From: an uncultured Cryomorphaceae bacterium
Lineage (GTDB): Bacteria; Bacteroidota; Bacteroidia; Flavobacteriales; Schleiferiaceae
Assembly: GCA_913049755.1 (NCBI GenBank)
Contig: CAJWXO010000039.1
Coordinates: forward strand, 1 to 9,788
Reading direction: 5' to 3'
DNA length: 9,788 nucleotides
The notes beneath the pieces are model-generated. The model searched no databases and had not been told where the DNA came from. It worked only from the letters and a program-made list of their open reading frames with translations. This document shows positions 7,463-9,788 of the stretch, piece after piece. The position numbers were made by a program, and so were the translations under genes. Position 1 is the first letter of the stretch, and each line of letters begins with the position of its first letter.

Positions 7463-8451
7463 TCCCTCAAGTCCATACAAAAGGATAAATTATTAATCCC
7501 ATCGGAGTAATCCCAAAGTTGAGGATTTTGCGAATCCCCAAAAGCTGTCTTAAAACCATGGCCTACAACAGTTTGAATTTCATCTCTATGAATCTCAAGC
7601 TTATTGTTTAAAGTTGTCAACTCAGAATAACGACTATAACTAACAATACCCACTGGCGGCTTTAAAATCGCATCCTCTAAAAGGATCATGAAATTATTTT
7701 CATGAAATTTTGCTTTATTCAACATCAAAAGTGCCCTCTGGTAATCATAGTTGCTAGCATATTTATTGTGCATACCTATGTGACTCCAATGAATCCATGA
7801 CTCAAAAAGTCTTTGGATATCAAAATCGTTTGGCAAAAATAAATGAGTTACACTTCTGCATCCTCTTCCAAAATATTGAAATATATCATTAGACAATAAT
7901 TTTAATTCATTTGCAGTTATTTCATTTGTTAAAATAGAAACTGAAGTCCTGGATCCCCTTAAAAGTCTTGGCACATCTTTAAAGTAATACTCGAAATGTC
8001 TCCGAGTATTATTACTTCCAGTAGCGATAATTGCATCTACACCGTTCAACTTCTCAACAGATTTTATTTTTGCCTTGGGGTCTATTTCCCTTAAGGCTTT
8101 AACAACTTCAGTACACAAAACCCTATCATTGGATGAGGGCTTAAAAAAAACTTCATTACCCGAAAAATAAGCACAAATAATGTCATGAAGACCAACTAGA
8201 GGAATATTTCCCGCACAAATTATTCCGATTTTTTTTGAATACTCAAATTCATCAGAATAACTCCTTTTATCTATCCAATTAATTAAATTTTTTTCTGATA
8301 ACGCCAAAGACCAAGAAAGCATGGCATCTTTAATAAATTCAGATGTAAACCAGGCATTATTAGAATGGGCTTTTGTAACAAGAGATGTATCATCTATCAT
8401 TGATTTTATTTTAAAACCTAATTGTTTGAGTACCTCTAAGCGTCTAAGCAT
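7459..8451 (-). CDS. Acyl-CoA reductase, LuxC family
   Basis: The 330-residue product matches the LuxC-type acyl-CoA reductase family, which reduces long-chain acyl groups to aldehydes with NAD(P)H. GIICAGNIPLVG (76-87) and ATGSNNTRRHFEYYF (143-157) form the dinucleotide-binding part of the aldehyde-dehydrogenase-like fold. Cys198 in FGRGCRS (194-200) is the likely acyl-accepting nucleophile. The ATG at 8451 is preferred. Upstream extension to a TTG at 8475 would add eight residues, but that codon lies inside the predicted -7 box of this gene, and MLRRLEVLKQLG is a natural start for the family. No luciferase genes are nearby, so the role is not bioluminescence; the physiological substrate is unknown. 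It diverges from the ferredoxin gene, a pairing I recall as frequent in Bacteroidota but cannot verify here. Its TAA overlaps the lipoprotein stop. Confidence 0.88.
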   Translation of the reverse strand: MLRRLEVLKQLGFKIKSMIDDTSLVTKAHSNNAWFTSEFIKDAMLSWSLALSEKNLINWIDKRSYSDEFEYSKKIGIICAGNIPLVGLHDIICAYFSGNEVFFKPSSNDRVLCTEVVKALREIDPKAKIKSVEKLNGVDAIIATGSNNTRRHFEYYFKDVPRLLRGSRTSVSILTNEITANELKLLSNDIFQYFGRGCRSVTHLFLPNDFDIQRLFESWIHWSHIGMHNKYASNYDYQRALLMLNKAKFHENNFMILLEDAILKPPVGIVSYSRYSELTTLNNKLEIHRDEIQTVVGHGFKTAFGDSQNPQLWDYSDGINNLSFCMDLRD

Positions 8452-8462
8452 AATTACAAATG

Positions 8463-8480
8463 TATCTTTGTACAAAAGTA
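8463..8480. promoter_or_regulatory. Symmetric overlapping -7 boxes serving both divergent genes
   Basis: The 18-bp element TATCTTTG-TA-CAAAAGTA reads as TATCTTTG on the plus strand (8463-8470) and as TACTTTTG on the minus strand (8480-8473), each a perfect TAnnTTTG box. Seven of nine symmetric pairs match, and the two mismatches fall exactly on the unspecified nn positions. Plus transcription would start near 8474-8476, about 13 nt before the ferredoxin ATG. Minus transcription would start near 8467-8469, about 17 nt before the acyl-CoA reductase ATG. No clear TTTG -33 element is found 19 bp upstream on either side. A second weaker minus-strand box, TACATTTG (8464-8457), lies too close to the ATG to be likely. 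Confidence 0.6.
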
Positions 8481-8487
8481 TTGAGTC

Positions 8488-8838
8488 ATGGCCATTAAGA
8501 TTACAGATGAATGCATAAATTGTGGAGCTTGCGAGCCTGAATGCCCGAATACTGCAATTTATGAAGGCGGAATGGAATGGCGTTTTGGTGAAGGTACCGA
8601 ATTAAGAGGTCCAATTGTAAGCACTTCAGGAATTGAAACCGATGCTGAAAAACCTCAAGAACCAGTAAGTTTTGACTTATACTACATAGCAACCGACAAA
8701 TGCACAGAGTGTATTGGGTTTCATGAAACCCCTCAATGCGCAGAGGTATGTCCAGTTGATTGCTGTGTGCCTGACGAAGAGAGCATTGAGAATGTAACAG
8801 CACTAGAGTCAAAAAAATCCTTTTTGCACGCAGAGTGA
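8488..8838 (+). CDS. 2[4Fe-4S] ferredoxin (4Fe-4S dicluster protein)
   Basis: The 116-residue protein is a cytoplasmic low-potential electron carrier with two cluster motifs. The first is [12 protein letters not shown], with Cys9, Cys12, Cys15 and Cys19. The second is Cys72-x2-Cys75-x8-Cys84-x3-Cys88-P, followed by Cys92 and Cys93. The eight-residue gap between the second and third cysteine of motif 2 is the mark of Allochromatium-type (Alv) ferredoxins. In that family Cys19 and the cysteine after motif 2 (here probably Cys92) each close the other cluster. The insert between motifs is long, about 50 residues, and acidic. The start is an ATG 13 nt or so after the predicted transcription start. 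It overlaps or nearly abuts the following secreted-protein gene, so the two are probably co-transcribed. The electron partner is unknown; the divergent acyl-CoA reductase is a candidate by position only. Confidence 0.93.
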   Translation: MAIKITDECINCGACEPECPNTAIYEGGMEWRFGEGTELRGPIVSTSGIETDAEKPQEPVSFDLYYIATDKCTECIGFHETPQCAEVCPVDCCVPDEESIENVTALESKKSFLHAE

Positions 8839-8840
8839 CA

Positions 8841-9665
8841 ATGAGAATCTTAACGGCAATACTAATAATTTTTTCTTTAGGGACTCTAGCAAAACCCATT
8901 CACCCAAAAGGTCAATACAATAATGACAGTTTATTTCTTTTACTGTTAAATGAATTTAACTTTCAAGACCTTAATACTACATCTGTAAATAGGCTAAATG
9001 CTGCGAAAAAGATGGATTCTCTTTTGCATTTCGGATTAAAAAATGGTTGGGCAGAAAATAATTTTGAAAATGGAAGGAACCTTCCAAAAGGTGTTCTCTA
9101 TGCAAAATCATCGGATAACAAAATACACGCCTTCACCTGGGCAGTACCCCTAGAGAAAGGTAGTTATCAGTTTTTTGGCCAACTTCTTTTGAAGAAAAAA
9201 AATAAAGTTCGTGTTCAGGGCCTCTGCAATATTTCCAATTTTAATGAATTTGATGCATTAACTCAAAAAAAATGGCCAGGAGGACTAATCTACCATATTC
9301 AAACTAATCATTTTCAGAGGAAATCTCAATACTTAGCTCTTAGCTTCAGACCACATGGCGATTCGGTACAGATTAAAACTATCGAGCCCATAATTGTCGG
9401 CTTAAAGAATATATACTTCGGTGCATCAGTATTCAATGTGAGAAAATTTAATGAACAATACTTTAGCAAACCCCCAAATCGCTTAATGTTAAGATATTCA
9501 TCAACTGTTACAGCATCTATACGCAGCGGGTCCAAAAGTTCAGAAATATTAATCGATCGATTGGGGCCGATGCAAAGTGATTTAAAAAATAATTATGCAG
9601 ACTTCGGACCAACTCTTGCAACGGATATTTTAATTTTTAAAAGAGGTAAATGGTTAATAAAGTGA
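8841..9665 (+). CDS. Secreted protein of unknown function
   Basis: The 274-residue product is not a family I can name. It has a signal peptide (MRILTAILIIFSLGTLA, likely cleavage after Ala17) and no transmembrane segment after it, so it is probably periplasmic. Recognisable blocks are HAFTWAVPLEKGSYQFFG (96-113), KWPGGLIYHI (144-153), and a C-terminal LIDRLGPMQSDLKNNYADFGP (237-257), closing with the strand ILIFKRGKWLI. Similar tryptophan- and glycine-rich blocks occur in uncharacterised Bacteroidota proteins I have seen, but I know of no function for them. No cysteine or metal-binding cluster suggests an enzyme. A GTG at 8835 would overlap the ferredoxin TGA as GTGA; the ATG two codons later is preferred because it gives a cleaner signal peptide. 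The gap to the ferredoxin stop is 2 bp, which suggests co-transcription and translational coupling. Confidence 0.75.
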   Translation: MRILTAILIIFSLGTLAKPIHPKGQYNNDSLFLLLLNEFNFQDLNTTSVNRLNAAKKMDSLLHFGLKNGWAENNFENGRNLPKGVLYAKSSDNKIHAFTWAVPLEKGSYQFFGQLLLKKKNKVRVQGLCNISNFNEFDALTQKKWPGGLIYHIQTNHFQRKSQYLALSFRPHGDSVQIKTIEPIIVGLKNIYFGASVFNVRKFNEQYFSKPPNRLMLRYSSTVTASIRSGSKSSEILIDRLGPMQSDLKNNYADFGPTLATDILIFKRGKWLIK

Positions 9666-9710
9666 TCTGATTCTTCATAAAAATGAATCTCCGTCTTAAT
9701 TGAGTATTTA

Positions 9711-9718
9711 TACCTTTG
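9711..9718 (+). promoter_or_regulatory. Candidate -7 box upstream of serC
   Basis: TACCTTTG is a perfect TAnnTTTG match inside the 91-bp gap between the secreted-protein gene and serC. It would give a leader of about 35 nt. No TTTG or TTG is present 19 bp upstream (9688-9691 reads TCTC), so support rests on the -7 box alone. The rest of the gap is AT-rich and holds no convincing terminator. Confidence 0.4.
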
Positions 9719-9756
9719 AACTAATATTTTTAACTCATGCCAATAATATTTCTCTA

Positions 9757-9788
9757 ATGAAAAAACAGAATTTTTCTGCCGGTCCATG
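9757..9788 (+). CDS. serC: Phosphoserine aminotransferase, N-terminal fragment (3'-truncated by window edge)
   Basis: Only ten full codons are inside the window, reading MKKQNFSAGP. This is the characteristic N-terminus of SerC, in which the (H/N)FSAGP segment begins almost every family member. SerC is the pyridoxal-phosphate enzyme that converts 3-phosphohydroxypyruvate to phosphoserine in serine biosynthesis, and it also acts on the equivalent pyridoxine-pathway intermediate. The ATG is preceded by an AT-rich region without a Shine-Dalgarno, and a TAnnTTTG box lies about 40 bp upstream. From memory, serC is often found near the acyl-CoA reductase/ferredoxin pair in Bacteroidota, which supports the call, but I cannot check this. 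Catalytic residues lie beyond the window. Confidence 0.75.
   Translation, partial: MKKQNFSAGP

Noticed and set aside
8452..8475. Eight-residue N-terminal extension of the acyl-CoA reductase from a TTG codon
   Set aside because: The TTG lies within the predicted -7 box TACTTTTG and upstream of the expected transcription start, so it would not be in the mRNA.
8501..8899. 132-codon open frame on the minus strand opposite the ferredoxin
   Set aside because: It lies fully antisense to a well-supported ferredoxin with all cluster cysteines. Its composition is cysteine-, leucine- and histidine-rich, as expected from reading ferredoxin codons backwards.
9672..9690. Possible terminator hairpin after the secreted-protein gene (TTCAT-AAAA-ATGAA)
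   Set aside because: The stem is only five A/T-rich pairs with no following T-tract, which is too weak to call an intrinsic terminator.
9593..9787. 64-codon open frame on the minus strand across the end of the window
   Set aside because: It overlaps the 3' end of the secreted-protein gene and the serC start in antisense, has no family resemblance, and is explained by chance in AT-rich DNA.
1..9788. Search for CRISPR arrays, tRNA or rRNA genes, insertion sequences, phage genes, toxin-antitoxin pairs and defence genes
   Set aside because: Coding density is almost complete with core genes, there are no direct repeats or terminal inverted repeats that I can see, and no region looks compositionally foreign.

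Overview
The window looks like ordinary chromosomal core sequence from a Bacteroidota (Bacteroidetes) bacterium, probably a Flavobacteriales-like lineage with an AT-rich genome. Four things point there. One gene encodes PorQ, a component of the type IX secretion system, which is restricted to this phylum. Another encodes the shortened GlmU-like protein typical of the phylum. Promoters match the TAnnTTTG -7 box of the Bacteroidetes primary sigma factor. No start codon has a convincing Shine-Dalgarno sequence. The rank below phylum is inference.

Left block, 1-5896. The 3' end of a phosphatidylserine decarboxylase gene (psd) enters on the plus strand and meets cmk tail to tail in a shared CTAG. 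From 5896 down to 230 runs a tightly packed minus-strand operon: ribosomal protein L31 type B (rpmE2), a GlmU-like nucleotidyltransferase/acetyltransferase, Lon protease, PorQ and CMP kinase, with gaps of only 8-18 bp. A good promoter (TTG, 19 bp, TATCTTTG) lies just upstream of rpmE2, and a small hairpin can form near the predicted 5' end of the mRNA.

Middle, 5969-7462. A plus-strand lipoprotein with an Ig-like N-terminal part and a predicted right-handed beta-helix diverges from the operon. It ends tail to tail with the next block in a shared TTAG.

Right block, 7459-9788. An acyl-CoA reductase of the LuxC family (minus) diverges from a 2[4Fe-4S] ferredoxin (plus). The 36 bp between them contain an almost symmetric element that reads as a TAnnTTTG box on both strands. 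The ferredoxin is followed at once by a secreted protein of unknown function. After a 91-bp gap with another TAnnTTTG box, the first ten codons of serC (phosphoserine aminotransferase) run off the window end.

I see no mobile element, CRISPR array, tRNA, rRNA or phage gene, and no gene-free stretch over 100 bp. I do not think the window holds an undescribed defence or accessory system. The points most worth following are the symmetric bidirectional promoter, the possible L31 leader, the two zero-gap convergent junctions, the operon that joins Lon and L31 to a secretion component, and the uncharacterised secreted protein beside the ferredoxin.
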